This document shows positions 1 through 9,258 of a stretch of DNA of 64,000 nucleotides, piece by piece; positions within the stretch are counted from its first letter, which is position 1; each line of letters opens with the position of its first letter. A program made the position numbers and the translations under genes. The stretch comes from CAZKFG01 sp964551985 (GTDB taxonomy: Bacteria; Bacillota; Negativicutes; Acidaminococcales; JAISLQ01), in the NCBI GenBank assembly GCA_964551985.1, contig CAZKFG010000002.1:21389-85388 (forward strand), given 5' to 3'. Under the pieces are notes generated by a model that had not been told where the DNA came from, ran no database searches, and was given only the letters and a program-made list of their open reading frames with translations.

Positions 1-1066
1 TACCACTTGTTATAAAAGGACTTGTTTCATCAAAAGGAATAGTGTTTTTATTTACAGTAACACCAATCTCATCAAGCGCTTTTTCTGCCTGTTTACCTGT
101 AAGTCCTTGTGGTCTTAAATCTACAAGCATCATATGATTGTCAGTGCCATCTGAAACGATGCGAAAACCTTCTTTTTTAAGTGCAAAAGCCAGTTCACTT
201 GCATTATCTACAATATTTTTTTGATATTGTTTAAACTCATCACTCATAGCCTCTAAAAAAGACACCGCTTTAGCTGCAATAACGTGCATGAGTGGTCCCC
301 CTTGAATACCAGGGAAAATAGCTTTATCAATAGCTTTAGCATATTCTTCTTTACACAATATTAGTCCTCCACGTGGTCCACGCAAAGTTTTATGTGTTGT
401 TGATGTGACAATATCGGCATAAAGTACTGGATTTGGATGCAATCCTGCAGCAACAAGTCCCGCAACGTGAGCCATATCAACCATAAGCATACAACCTACT
501 TGTTTGGCGATTTGTGCCATTTTTTCATAGTCAATAAATCTAGAATATGCGCTAGCACCAGCAACAATCATCTTTGGCTTGTGTTCAAGCGCTATCGCTC
601 TTAAAAGGTCATAATCTATTGTTTCTGTGTCTTTTGTTACGCCATAAGGCACAATGTTAAAATAACTGCCTGATAAGTTAACAGGGCTACCGTGTGTTAA
701 ATGACCACCATGTGATAAATTCATACCTAAAATAGTGTCTCCTGGTTTTAAAAAAGCAAAATAAACAGCAGTATTTGCTTGTGCACCAGAATGTGCTTGG
801 ACATTAGCATGTTCAGCAACAAACAATTTTTTTGCTCTATCAATAGCTAGCTGTTCGACAACATCAACAAATTCACAACCGCCATAATAGCGCTTTTCAG
901 GATAGCCTTCAGCATATTTATTTGTCAAAACACTACCTAACGCTTCTAAAATTGGATAGCTAACAAAATTTTCTGAAGCAATAAGCTCTATATTATTTCT
1001 TTGTCTGTTTAACTCCTTGGTCATTGCCTCATATAACTGTGCATCAACATCTTTTAAAAAAGCCAT
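1..1066 (-). CDS. glyA: Serine hydroxymethyltransferase (3' end outside window)
   Basis: PLP enzyme that interconverts serine plus THF with glycine plus methylene-THF. It runs off the left edge, so about 355 N-terminal residues of the usual ~415 are seen. The translation starts MAFLKDVDAQLYEAM and contains the family signatures ELIASENF, YAEGYPEKRYYGG, the AHSGAQAN stretch and the PLP-lysine motif STTHKTLRGPRGG near residue 226. The ATG at 1066 is preceded by a GAGGAGATGATT Shine-Dalgarno region. It lies 23 nt downstream of rpiB on the same strand, as in the B. subtilis ywlF-glyA neighbourhood. It feeds the same folate pool as the glycine cleavage, fhs and folD genes of this window. Identification is secure; completeness cannot be judged. 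Confidence 0.97.
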   Translation of the reverse strand, partial: MAFLKDVDAQLYEAMTKELNRQRNNIELIASENFVSYPILEALGSVLTNKYAEGYPEKRYYGGCEFVDVVEQLAIDRAKKLFVAEHANVQAHSGAQANTAVYFAFLKPGDTILGMNLSHGGHLTHGSPVNLSGSYFNIVPYGVTKDTETIDYDLLRAIALEHKPKMIVAGASAYSRFIDYEKMAQIAKQVGCMLMVDMAHVAGLVAAGLHPNPVLYADIVTSTTHKTLRGPRGGLILCKEEYAKAIDKAIFPGIQGGPLMHVIAAKAVSFLEAMSDEFKQYQKNIVDNASELAFALKKEGFRIVSDGTDNHMMLVDLRPQGLTGKQAEKALDEIGVTVNKNTIPFDETSPFITSG

Positions 1067-1089
1067 TGTAATCATCTCCTCATTTTTTA

Positions 1090-1515
1090 TTAATCTATCA
1101 TATCCAGTCGTCTTTGATGACGACCATTTGCAAAATCAGTCTTAAGCCATTGTCTTACTATCATATCAGCTGTGCCAAATCCTATAACTCTAGCACCTAG
1201 ACACAAAACATTTGCATCGTTGTGTTCTCTACTCATAACCGCAGAAAAAACATCATTACAAAGTGCAGCTCTAATACCTTTATGTCTATTTGCCACAATA
1301 GACACTCCAATACCTGTACCGCAAATCAAAATACCTCTGGAAAATTCACCGTTTGTTATAGCTTGACAAAGTTTTTTAGCTATTACCGGATAATCACAAG
1401 ATGTTTCATCAAATATACCCAAATCTTCAAACTCAACGCCAACATTCTGTAGAGTCTCTTTAAGTTCTTCTTTCAGTCTGTAACCACCATGATCACAGCC
1501 AATAGCTAATCGCAT
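1090..1515 (-). CDS. rpiB: Ribose-5-phosphate isomerase B (RpiB/LacAB family)
   Basis: Interconverts ribose 5-phosphate and ribulose 5-phosphate in the pentose phosphate pathway. At 141 aa it has normal family length. Motifs visible are GCDHGG at residues 6-11, the active-site ICGTGIG with Cys65, and SREHNDANVLCLGARV near the C-terminus. It starts 3 nt after the phosphatase gene upstream and is followed by glyA, the order of B. subtilis ywlE-ywlF-(ywlG)-glyA. Some RpiB-family proteins act on allose or galactose 6-phosphates instead, but the housekeeping context favours RpiB. Confidence 0.93.
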   Translation of the reverse strand: MRLAIGCDHGGYRLKEELKETLQNVGVEFEDLGIFDETSCDYPVIAKKLCQAITNGEFSRGILICGTGIGVSIVANRHKGIRAALCNDVFSAVMSREHNDANVLCLGARVIGFGTADMIVRQWLKTDFANGRHQRRLDMID

Positions 1516-1518
1516 TTA

Positions 1519-1974
1519 CTAATCACCTTTTTTCAAATTAATAATTTTAGGTAAAACTTTATCTATCAAATCTTGTAGTTGCTCTAAACAAACATCATAT
1601 TCTTGTTGGCTTTGTCCAAACGGATCGCAAACATCATTATCTCCTGCCAAAGCATGCACTTTTTGCTTGAATTCTGGATACATATCAATAACAATCTTTA
1701 AATGTATTTTAGTCATAACAAAAACCATGTCTGCTGATTGCAACAGCTCTTTAGTCAATCTTGTAGAACAAAATTCATCAACAAAAATATCTTTTTTAAC
1801 AAGTGCATTTCTAGCTTTATCTGACAAACTATCATTATCTTGAGCATAAATACCCGCCGAACAAACCTTAAAGTCTGCTTGCAAATTAGCATTTTTCAAC
1901 TTATGTTGCAAAAACATTTGCGCCATTGGGCTACGGCAAGTATTACCTGTGCATACAAACAGTACTGTCGGCAT
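1519..1974 (-). CDS. ywlE: Low-molecular-weight protein tyrosine/arginine phosphatase (YwlE-like)
   Basis: Cytoplasmic phosphatase of the LMW-PTP fold, 151 aa. The CX5R loop CTGNTCR sits at residues 8-14, followed by SPMAQ, and the general-acid loop is NDVCDPFGQ near residue 117. The threonine in place of the tyrosine-phosphatase Ile/Leu in the P-loop (CTGNTCR) is the YwlE signature associated with protein-arginine phosphatase activity. That specificity is known from B. subtilis and only inferred here. It is co-directional with tsaC/ywlC and rpiB, as in B. subtilis. An 80-nt gap separates it from the upstream gene. Confidence 0.88.
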   Translation of the reverse strand: MPTVLFVCTGNTCRSPMAQMFLQHKLKNANLQADFKVCSAGIYAQDNDSLSDKARNALVKKDIFVDEFCSTRLTKELLQSADMVFVMTKIHLKIVIDMYPEFKQKVHALAGDNDVCDPFGQSQQEYDVCLEQLQDLIDKVLPKIINLKKGD

Positions 1975-2054
1975 AATTACACCCTTTCATATCCAATTTA
2001 GTCTATCGATATATTTTAGCATATTTTAATTTAAAAGTATATTTTTCTTAGCAG

Positions 2055-3122
2055 CTAAGCAAAAACACTATCAAAATCTTGTTTGTTTTCAATTATTTTT
2101 GTTTGTGCCGCTTTTTCCAGTCTATTCATTATTGCTTGACCTATATTGTCAGTTCTAACGCTACTGACTAAAATAATCTCTACACCACATTTATCAAAAT
2201 CACGCAACCATCTGTAAAGATTTTTAGCTAAATCATCAGTTTTATCACATTGCCAGCCACCAAAAGATATAATCTCTTTCGGTAGCTTTTGTAAAACTTC
2301 TTGAGAAGCCAAAACTCCAACCTTCCATTGTTTTTGCTCAAAAAATTCAAGCAAAAACAAAATATTCGACTGCAAGAATTCTTCTGTAAACAAATAAACA
2401 CTAGCTTTAGGAGAATAATGTTTATATTTCATTCCAGGCGCTTTAGGAGTTTTATCAGATTCAATTTGCGTAGCGCTTTTGACTGCAACAACTTTTTCCA
2501 ATTGCTCTTTAGTTATACCACCCGGTCTTAAAATAATGCACTCATCGCTTGTACAATCTACAACTGTAGACTCTAACCCAATGTTTGCTTGTCCTCCGTC
2601 AATAATTGCGTCCACTTTGCCATCTAAATCTTTTTGCACAGTAGTAGCATCAGTAGGACTAGGACGCCCAGAAATGTTAGCACTAGGCGCAGCAATCGGA
2701 ACTTGGCAAAGTCTGATAAAATCTCTTGCCACATCATTTTTTGGCATTCTTATAGCAACAGTATTAAGACCTGCTGTAACTGCATCTGGAATATGCCCTT
2801 GTTTTGGCAAAATAACGGTTAAAGGCCCAGGCCAAAAGGCATCCATTAATTTTTCTGCGTTAATAGATATATTTTTTGCTAAGCTATAAACATCCTTTTT
2901 TTCTGCGATGTGTAAAATTAAAGGATTATCAGACGGTCTTCCTTTAGCTAAAAAAATTTTCTCCACCGCTACAGAAGATAGTCCATTTGCCCCAAGTCCA
3001 TAAACAGTTTCCGTAGGAAAAGCCACAAGCCCATTATTTTTTATTATATGTGCCGCTTTATTTAAAATTTCTATATCTTCTTGATTATTTTTTAGCTGCC
3101 AATAGGAACTCTTCAACTTCAA
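2055..3122 (-). CDS. ywlC: L-threonylcarbamoyladenylate synthase (Sua5/YwlC type)
   Basis: Makes threonylcarbamoyl-AMP from threonine, bicarbonate and ATP for t6A37 tRNA modification. At 355 aa it is the long Sua5 form: an N-terminal YrdC domain (GLVAFPTETVYGLGAN, KGRPSDNPLILHI, PSANISGRPSPT) plus a C-terminal Sua5 domain (PGMKYKHYSPKA onwards). The start is uncertain. The longest frame begins at TTG 3122, overlapping the prmC end by 38 nt; a second TTG at 3116 has better spacing (9 nt) from the GAAGAAGG sequence. There is no ATG nearby. The position after prmC is conserved in Bacillota. Confidence 0.93.
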   Translation of the reverse strand: MKLKSSYWQLKNNQEDIEILNKAAHIIKNNGLVAFPTETVYGLGANGLSSVAVEKIFLAKGRPSDNPLILHIAEKKDVYSLAKNISINAEKLMDAFWPGPLTVILPKQGHIPDAVTAGLNTVAIRMPKNDVARDFIRLCQVPIAAPSANISGRPSPTDATTVQKDLDGKVDAIIDGGQANIGLESTVVDCTSDECIILRPGGITKEQLEKVVAVKSATQIESDKTPKAPGMKYKHYSPKASVYLFTEEFLQSNILFLLEFFEQKQWKVGVLASQEVLQKLPKEIISFGGWQCDKTDDLAKNLYRWLRDFDKCGVEIILVSSVRTDNIGQAIMNRLEKAAQTKIIENKQDFDSVFA

Positions 3123-3999
3123 AGCCTTCTTCCGCCATTAATATTATGCGATCTAAACCTGCATAATCACAAATTACTTTATTGTTTGAAAAACCATAAT
3201 CATTTGCCAAACGCAAAACATCTTGTGCCTGTTCACTGCCGATTTCCAACAAAACAAGATAGTTATCTGTCAAAAAGCTTTTGGCATTTTTAATGATAAC
3301 TTTATAAAAATCAAGTCCATCTATCCCGCCATCTAAGGCTAGTTTTGGCTCTATCTGTACTTCTTTTGCCAAGGTATCTATTATTTTTGTCGGAATATAT
3401 GGGGGATTAGAAACAATCAAATTGAATTTTTGTCCTGCAATTTTGCTTGCAAAATAATCTCTCATATCTGCTTGTTTGAAAGCTACCCTATCTGATAGAG
3501 AAAATTTTTCGGCATTTATCATAGCTCTATTTAAAGCAAGTTCACTCACATCTATTGCCAACGCTTTTACTTCTGGACAATTATAGGCTATAGATAAAGC
3601 CAATGCACCGCTACCTGTTCCTACATCTAAAATACTTAAAGCATCATTTTGTTTGCAATATTTAATTGCAAGTTCTGCTAACAACTCTGTTTCAGGTCTT
3701 GGTATTAAGACATTGTTATCAACGGTAAATGCCATATTTAAAAAGTGTTTCTCAGCAATTATGTAAGCTACTGGTTCACCTTTTACGCGCCTTATTACAA
3801 ACTGGCGATAAACATCCAGTTCATTTTTTTGCAAAGGTTGGTCAAAATGAACATACAAATGCAATCTATCCTTATTTAAAACATGGCAAAGCAGTATTTC
3901 TGCATCAAGTCTTGCCGTAGAAATAGCATACTTACTGAAATACTGCTTTGTTTGATTGATAATTTCCCCGATTGTCCAACTTTTCTCTTGGGTACTCAT
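3085..3999 (-). CDS. prmC: Peptide chain release factor N5-glutamine methyltransferase
   Basis: SAM-dependent methylase that modifies the GGQ glutamine of release factors. At 304 aa it is of usual length (~280-300). It has an N-terminal helical domain (LDAEILLCHVL), the SAM site ILDVGTGSGALALSIA near residue 120, and the catalytic NPPY in LIVSNPPYIP near residue 185. The ATG at 3999 has GGAG 6 nt upstream. It lies 2 nt after prfA, whose product is its substrate, and overlaps ywlC. Nothing unusual was seen. Confidence 0.96.
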   Translation of the reverse strand: MSTQEKSWTIGEIINQTKQYFSKYAISTARLDAEILLCHVLNKDRLHLYVHFDQPLQKNELDVYRQFVIRRVKGEPVAYIIAEKHFLNMAFTVDNNVLIPRPETELLAELAIKYCKQNDALSILDVGTGSGALALSIAYNCPEVKALAIDVSELALNRAMINAEKFSLSDRVAFKQADMRDYFASKIAGQKFNLIVSNPPYIPTKIIDTLAKEVQIEPKLALDGGIDGLDFYKVIIKNAKSFLTDNYLVLLEIGSEQAQDVLRLANDYGFSNNKVICDYAGLDRIILMAEEGFEVEEFLLAAKK

Positions 4000-4001
4000 T
4001 T

Positions 4002-5069
4002 TTACTCCATTTGTTTTAGTTTTTCACTTTGTTCTACTGCTATCAAAGCATCTATCAATTCTTGTATCTCGCCATTTAATACAGCCTCTAATTTATGCAG
4101 CGTCAGCCCTATACGATGATCAGTAACCCTACCTTGAGGATAATTATATGTTCTTATTCTCTCGTTACGGTTACCTGTACCAACTTGACTTTTTCTGTCT
4201 TGTGCCGCTTGAGCCGTCTGTTCTTGTTGAGCGACTTCCAGTAGTTTTGCCCTCAGTACTCGCATACATTTTTCTCTATTTTGTAATTGAGATTTTTCAT
4301 CTTGGCACTGCACAACTATTCCTGTTGGCAAATGAGTTATTCTAACTGCCGATTCCGTTTTATTAACGTGCTGACCACCTGCGCCAGAGGCGCAATATGT
4401 ATCTATACGTAAATCGTTATTATTTACTTGAACATCAACTTCCTCAGCTTCTGGAAGAACTGCGACAGTTACTGTAGATGTGTGTATGCGTCCGCTAGAT
4501 TCTGTCTCCGGCACACGTTGCACACGATGTACACCGCTTTCAAACTTCAATTTACTGTAAACTCCATCGCCACAAATCATAACAACAACTTCTTTAAATC
4601 CACCAAGACCTGTAGGATTAGAATCAAGCATCTCAACTCGCCAGCCTTGAGCTTCAGCATAGCGAATATATGTGCGAATAAGCACACCTGCAAACAATGC
4701 TGCTTCATCGCCTCCCGCACCACCACGAATTTCTAAAATAACATTTTTATCATCATTTTCATCGCGTGGCAATAGCAAAATCTTGAGTGCTTCTTCAAGC
4801 TCAACTATTTGTTTTTTACTAGAATGAAGTTCTCCTTTAGCAAGCTCTAACATTTCGGCATCCGTCTCTTCTTCTAATAAACTTTGAGCCTCACTCAAAT
4901 TATTTAATGCCGCTTTATATTGACGAAATTTTTCTACTACTTCAGATAATTTTGAATGTGCCTTAGTATATTTTTGCCATTCATCTTGCCTTGCTATAAC
5001 ATCAGGGTCACTAATCTTATGTTCTAGATCAAGATATCTATCTTCAACAGCCTGTAATTTATCTAACAT
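4002..5069 (-). CDS. prfA: Peptide chain release factor 1
   Basis: RF1 reads UAA and UAG stops and triggers peptide release. The protein is 355 aa, the family norm. It shows the catalytic GGQ in SGAGGQHVNKTESAVRI near residue 230. The stop-recognition stretch reads RVPETESSGRIHTS, with PET at the position of the usual RF1 PxT tripeptide. The C-terminal basic segment RNERIRTYNYPQGRVTDHRI is also typical. The ATG at 5069 follows a GAGGTAGAAG region. It is the second gene of the DUF1385-prfA-prmC-ywlC operon. Confidence 0.97.
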   Translation of the reverse strand: MLDKLQAVEDRYLDLEHKISDPDVIARQDEWQKYTKAHSKLSEVVEKFRQYKAALNNLSEAQSLLEEETDAEMLELAKGELHSSKKQIVELEEALKILLLPRDENDDKNVILEIRGGAGGDEAALFAGVLIRTYIRYAEAQGWRVEMLDSNPTGLGGFKEVVVMICGDGVYSKLKFESGVHRVQRVPETESSGRIHTSTVTVAVLPEAEEVDVQVNNNDLRIDTYCASGAGGQHVNKTESAVRITHLPTGIVVQCQDEKSQLQNREKCMRVLRAKLLEVAQQEQTAQAAQDRKSQVGTGNRNERIRTYNYPQGRVTDHRIGLTLHKLEAVLNGEIQELIDALIAVEQSEKLKQME

Positions 5070-5079
5070 CTTCTACCTC

Positions 5080-5967
5080 TTACGTCAGTTGTATTTTATC
5101 TTTTGTTGTATCTTCAGCTAATACAGCTTGCAGTGCTTCTACCGCGACTTGTATTTGTTCATCTGACGGCTCTCTTGTTGTGAGCTTTTGCAAAAGTAAT
5201 CCTGGTAAAATAATTATTTTAACAAGATTATTTTTAAAATGATTACCAGCATAGCGTATCACTTCATAACTTATGCCTGCAACAAGTGGCATCAAAACAA
5301 TTCTTGATATAATTCTCTCAGTCAAGCTCGGCCAACCTAAAAAAGCAAATATAAAAATGCTTATAACCATAACAATTAATAAAAAGTTTGTTCCACATCT
5401 AGGGTGCAAAGTACTAAAGCCCCTTATATTTTCAGGCGTAAGCTCAACACCAGCTTCATAAGCGTGAATAGTTTTATGTTCGGCACCATGATATTGGAAA
5501 ACCCTTTGTATGTCTTTAAGCATTGATATTCCTGAAACATACAGCAAAAAGATAGTTAATCTAAATCCACCTTCTGCCATATTTAGCAAAAATGGGTCTT
5601 TTATATTATCTGCCAAAAATTTAGTCGCATAAGTAGGCAAGGCAATAAACAGCCCTATTGCCAAACAAATAGAAAAAATCATTGTCAAAACTATTTCTTT
5701 TGTAGTTAGTTCTTCATCTTCTTGACCAGCCGCTTGAGCTGACCAAGACAGTTCGCGCATACCATAAACTAAAGACTCTAATAATGCTACAAACCCTCTA
5801 ATGATAGGTTTTTTCAAAAGCGGATAACGATTAGAAATTGTTGTAAACGGTTTTTTATTGATAATTATTTGTCCATCAGCCTTGCGAACAGCAGTAGCCA
5901 GACCCAAAGGACCTCGCATCATAACACCTTCGATAACTGCCTGTCCACCAATAACTGGCTTATTCAT
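5080..5967 (-). CDS. DUF1385 membrane protein (YqhQ-like)
   Basis: Conserved Bacillota membrane protein of unknown function, 295 aa. It starts with the family signature GGQAVIEGVMMRGP at residues 7-20. Hydrophobic segments are visible near residues 92-112, 128-150, 195-215 and 222-245. The central YHGAEHKTIHAYEAG, with paired histidines, and HPRCGTNFL are hallmark motifs of the family and could bind a metal, though this is not established. SD GGAGG precedes ATG 5967. It sits directly upstream of prfA, a common arrangement in Clostridia and Negativicutes. Function remains unknown. Confidence 0.9.
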   Translation of the reverse strand: MNKPVIGGQAVIEGVMMRGPLGLATAVRKADGQIIINKKPFTTISNRYPLLKKPIIRGFVALLESLVYGMRELSWSAQAAGQEDEELTTKEIVLTMIFSICLAIGLFIALPTYATKFLADNIKDPFLLNMAEGGFRLTIFLLYVSGISMLKDIQRVFQYHGAEHKTIHAYEAGVELTPENIRGFSTLHPRCGTNFLLIVMVISIFIFAFLGWPSLTERIISRIVLMPLVAGISYEVIRYAGNHFKNNLVKIIILPGLLLQKLTTREPSDEQIQVAVEALQAVLAEDTTKDKIQLT

Positions 5968-5975
5968 AAGTCCTC

Positions 5976-6007
5976 CTATATAAACAAAGCAGAGCTATCG
6001 CTCTGCT
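5976..6007 (-). terminator. Terminator-like hairpin after rpmE
   Basis: An 8-bp perfect stem (AGCAGAGC/GCTCTGCT, loop GATA) at 5988-6007, followed on the minus strand by TTTGTTTATATA. It lies between rpmE and the DUF1385-prfA operon. The broken T-run suggests partial termination, so some transcripts could continue into prfA. Confidence 0.7.
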
Positions 6008-6020
6008 GGGTTTACATGTT

Positions 6021-6224
6021 TTATACATTTTCACCATAACGTTTTTTGAATTTTTCAATACGACCACGCGCAGTCACATTACGCTGTTGACCCGTAAAAA
6101 ACGGATGACATTTTGAACAAACATCTACACGTAATTCTTTTTGCACAGAGCCTGTCATAAAAGTATTGCCACAAGCACAAATTGCTTTTGCTTGAACAAA
6201 ATTAGGATGAATTTTTTCTTTCAC
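6021..6224 (-). CDS. rpmE: 50S ribosomal protein L31 (zinc-binding type)
   Basis: Small ribosomal protein of 67 aa with MKEKIHPNF at the N-terminus. It keeps the four-cysteine C+ pattern: CACG around residue 16-18 and CSKCHPF around residue 36-39. This zinc-containing form is regarded as the standard version, replaced by a C- paralogue under zinc limitation in some bacteria. It has its own promoter (6280-6308) and a terminator-like hairpin behind it. Confidence 0.96.
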   Translation of the reverse strand: MKEKIHPNFVQAKAICACGNTFMTGSVQKELRVDVCSKCHPFFTGQQRNVTARGRIEKFKKRYGENV

Positions 6225-6279
6225 TTCCCAGCACCTCTTTCTAACATATCACGCATCATTTCCAACGATACGCTCAATT

Positions 6280-6308
6280 ATTATATCATATTAATTTTCA
6301 AATTGCAA
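6280..6308 (-). promoter_or_regulatory. Sigma-A-type promoter of rpmE
   Basis: On the minus strand TTGCAA (6303-6308) is separated by 17 nt from a perfect TATAAT (6280-6285). It is placed 55 nt upstream of the rpmE start and would also serve downstream genes by read-through. Confidence 0.75.
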
Positions 6309-6311
6309 CAT

Positions 6312-6866
6312 TTAATTATATTCATTCATTGTTGCAGCAATTCCTCTATCCAACCAGAATTTCAATGCCTCTTGTGTCTTAGCAATTGCATCTTCTATAA
6401 GAATGCTTTCATCTTTAGAAAATTTTTCTAAAACATGGCTTATAACTTGTTTGTGTTCATTTTGCGGATGACCAATCCCTATCTTAAAGCGGTTAAATTC
6501 TTGTGTTCCCAAGTGTTCAATAATAGATTTTATTCCATTATGACCGCCAGCAGAACCCTTTTTCCTTATACGAATTTTCCCACAAGGTAAATCCAAGTCA
6601 TCTTGGACAACAGCTATATCTTCTGAATTTATCTTATAGTATTCGCTAAAAAAACCTACTGCTATACCACTTAAATTCATATAAGTTTTAGGTTTTATAA
6701 TCAATAGCTTATGTGGTTGATAAATTTGACAAAAATAAGCATTTTTATCTTCCTGCCAACTGCTAGAGAAAGATTTTACCAAATCATCCGCTACCATAAA
6801 ACCAATATTATGACGTGTCTTTTCGTATTGCTTACCTATGTTCCCAAGTCCTACAATTAATTTCAT
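6312..6866 (-). CDS. pth: Peptidyl-tRNA hydrolase
   Basis: Releases peptides from prematurely dropped peptidyl-tRNAs. The 184-aa protein starts MKLIVGLGNIGKQYEKTRHN, with the catalytic His in TRHNIGF, and carries KPKTYMNLSG, QDDLDLPCG and GSAGGHNGIKSI. The frame is open to a TTG at 6881, but the ATG at 6866 gives the normal family N-terminus and was chosen; its Shine-Dalgarno is weak. It follows prs by 15 nt, matching the prs-(ctc)-pth order of B. subtilis but without ctc. Confidence 0.95.
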   Translation of the reverse strand: MKLIVGLGNIGKQYEKTRHNIGFMVADDLVKSFSSSWQEDKNAYFCQIYQPHKLLIIKPKTYMNLSGIAVGFFSEYYKINSEDIAVVQDDLDLPCGKIRIRKKGSAGGHNGIKSIIEHLGTQEFNRFKIGIGHPQNEHKQVISHVLEKFSKDESILIEDAIAKTQEALKFWLDRGIAATMNEYN

Positions 6867-6881
6867 TATACTAAACCACAA

Positions 6882-7841
6882 TCAAATGTTAAAAAGTTGA
6901 CTAACTGACATTTCGTTATAAATACGCAAAATCGCCTCGCCCAAAATCGGCGCAACAGATAATACTTTTATTTTTTCGCTTTGTTTATCTGGCGTAAGCG
7001 GAATAGTGTTTGTCACAACAAGCTCTTTTATAGGAGACTTTTCTATTCTTGCGATCGCCGGATGAGTTAAGATAGCATGTGTACAGCAAGCATAAACTTC
7101 TTTAGAACCAAATTTAACCAAAGCATTAGCAGCTTCTGCCAACGAACCTGCTGTATCGACCATATCATCAATCAAAACAGCAGTTTTACCCTTAATATCG
7201 CCAATTAAATTCATAACTTCAGCAACACCAGGCTCTGGTCGACGTTTTTCTATTATAGCAATATCACAATGCAATCTATCAGCTAGACTTCTCGCCCTTG
7301 TTACACCACCTAAATCAGGTGATACGACAACCAAATCGTCTAGTTTTTTGCTTCTAATATAATCTGCTAAAAGTGGAACCCCTGGCAAATGGTCAACAGG
7401 AATATCAAAAAAACCTTGAATTTGCCCTGCATGCAAGTCCATTGTAACAACCCTTGTAACACCGGCAGTATAAAGTAGATTTGCCACTAGTTTTGCCGAA
7501 ATAGGCTCACGACCTCTTGTTTTTCTATCTTGTCTGGCATAAGCATAATAAGGAATAACAGCCGTAATATGCTTAGCAGAAGCGCGCTTGAACGCATCTG
7601 CCATAATGAGTAATTCCATAAGATTTTCATTTACAGGCTGACTTGTAGATTGCAGTATGAAAACTTCTTTACCGCGTACACTCTCTTCAATAATTACTTG
7701 TATCTCGCCATTATTAAATTTACCTACCTTAGCCTCACCTATCGCCGCACCTAAATAAGACGCTATTTCTTGTGCTAAAGAAAGATTAGCAGAACCTGAA
7801 AAAATACGCAACCTTTTATTTTCATCCGCAAGCATTAACAT
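6882..7841 (-). CDS. prs: Ribose-phosphate pyrophosphokinase (PRPP synthetase)
   Basis: Makes PRPP from ribose 5-phosphate and ATP for nucleotide, histidine and NAD synthesis. It is 319 aa, class I length. Motifs: RIFSGSANLSLA at the N-terminus, the flexible-loop KRRPEPG, YYAYARQDRK, and the PRPP-binding signature VLIDDMVDTAGS. Two ATGs are possible, at 7841 and 7835. The second is 9 nt from GGAGG and may be the one used. It lies downstream of glmU, as in B. subtilis. Confidence 0.96.
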   Translation of the reverse strand: MLMLADENKRLRIFSGSANLSLAQEIASYLGAAIGEAKVGKFNNGEIQVIIEESVRGKEVFILQSTSQPVNENLMELLIMADAFKRASAKHITAVIPYYAYARQDRKTRGREPISAKLVANLLYTAGVTRVVTMDLHAGQIQGFFDIPVDHLPGVPLLADYIRSKKLDDLVVVSPDLGGVTRARSLADRLHCDIAIIEKRRPEPGVAEVMNLIGDIKGKTAVLIDDMVDTAGSLAEAANALVKFGSKEVYACCTHAILTHPAIARIEKSPIKELVVTNTIPLTPDKQSEKIKVLSVAPILGEAILRIYNEMSVSQLFNI

Positions 7842-7884
7842 ATACCTCCAAAAAATTCTCTTTTAATTAACACATATCTTTATA

Positions 7885-9243
7885 CTACTTTTTGTTCCAA
7901 TTTTCAATATTTTTTTGTCTTTGCCTTGCGACTGCCAAAGAATTCTCTGGAACATCTTTTGTTATGGTAGAACCTGCAGCGACATAGGAATTTTCATGTA
8001 ATTCAACAGGAGCAACAAGATTAGAATTGCAACCAACAAAAACACCATCATTTATTTTAGTACGATGCTTTTTCTCACCATCATAATTTACAGTTATTGT
8101 ACCACAACCTATATTTACATGCTCACCGACATCCGCATCACCAATATAAGATAAATGCGGCAATTTGCTGGCTCGTCCTATCCAAGAATTTTTAACCTCA
8201 ACAAAATTACCCACTTTAACTTCATCAGCAATTCTAGTACCAGGTCTTAAATGAACATACGGACCAACATTAACACTTTTACCAACAATAGCATCATGCG
8301 CATAGGCAAAATGAATATTACAATCATCGCCAACACTAACGTTAGTCAGTCTCGTATTGGGGCCTATAATACAATTTTGACCAATAACGGTATCTGCTTC
8401 AAGCAAAGTATTTGGATAAATTATACTATCTTGACCAATGCTAACACTAGCATCAATGTATGTAGTATCAATATCTATAATTGTCACGCCTTGCTCCATA
8501 AGATTATGATTTATCTTTTTGCGCAACCATTTTTCTGCCTGCGCTAGCTGAACTCTTGAATTTATACCCATAACAGTATCAGGGTCAGATACAATCAAAG
8601 CACCTACTTTATGACCTTGTCCGACAAGTTTATCTATTACATCAGTTAAATAATATTCTCCTTGTGCATTATTGCAATCAATACTGCTTAAAGCTTCAAA
8701 TAAAGCTTGTTTTTCTATACAGTAAATACCAGTATTTATCTCTTTTATATCAAGCTCTTTAACATTTGCATCTTTTTGCTCAACTATTTTCAAAACCTGT
8801 CCACTATCAGATCGAACAATGCGTCCATAACCTGTAGCATCATCCATAACAGCAGTTAAAATTGTTGCTATGTTGCCAAGCTCTGTATGATGTTCATAAA
8901 AACGGCGCAACTGTCTGCCATCTAAAAGCGGAGTATCTCCACACAAAATCATTACAGTACCGGAAAAATCATTAAGCAATTCTTTTGCTTGCATAACAGC
9001 GTGACCGGTTCCCAGCTGCTCTTTTTGCAAAGCTATTTGTGCAATATCTTCAATGACAGGTGTCACTTTTTCGGCACCGAATCCTAAAACAACTATATTT
9101 TTATCACATCCTGCCACTTGCGCTGCATCAAGAACATGCAAAAGCATTGGTTTTCCAGCAACACAATGCAAAACTTTCGGTAAATCCGATTTCATTCTCG
9201 TACCCTTGCCAGCTGCCAAAACAACAGACACTAAATCCGACAT
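7885..9243 (-). CDS. glmU: Bifunctional GlmU (GlcN-1-P acetyltransferase / GlcNAc-1-P uridyltransferase)
   Basis: Makes UDP-GlcNAc for peptidoglycan and, if present, outer-membrane glycolipids. At 452 aa it is full length. The N-terminal pyrophosphorylase domain shows LAAGKGTRMKSDLPKVLH, CGDTPLL and NTGIY. The C-terminal left-handed beta-helix has hexapeptide repeats (IGQDSIIYPN, VGPYVHLRPG) and the acetyltransferase segment KLPHLSYIGDADVG. GGAGGGG lies 6 nt before ATG 9243. Genes on both sides are co-directional with short gaps, so it is probably operonic with prs and pth. Confidence 0.97.
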   Translation of the reverse strand: MSDLVSVVLAAGKGTRMKSDLPKVLHCVAGKPMLLHVLDAAQVAGCDKNIVVLGFGAEKVTPVIEDIAQIALQKEQLGTGHAVMQAKELLNDFSGTVMILCGDTPLLDGRQLRRFYEHHTELGNIATILTAVMDDATGYGRIVRSDSGQVLKIVEQKDANVKELDIKEINTGIYCIEKQALFEALSSIDCNNAQGEYYLTDVIDKLVGQGHKVGALIVSDPDTVMGINSRVQLAQAEKWLRKKINHNLMEQGVTIIDIDTTYIDASVSIGQDSIIYPNTLLEADTVIGQNCIIGPNTRLTNVSVGDDCNIHFAYAHDAIVGKSVNVGPYVHLRPGTRIADEVKVGNFVEVKNSWIGRASKLPHLSYIGDADVGEHVNIGCGTITVNYDGEKKHRTKINDGVFVGCNSNLVAPVELHENSYVAAGSTITKDVPENSLAVARQRQKNIENWNKK

Positions 9244-9258
9244 AAAGCCCCTCCTAAA

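Noticed and set aside
2301..2889. Open frames on the plus strand opposite ywlC
   Set aside because: They are antisense shadows of a conserved gene, with no ribosome-binding sites and no recognisable protein features; the same applies to the other frames opposite known genes.
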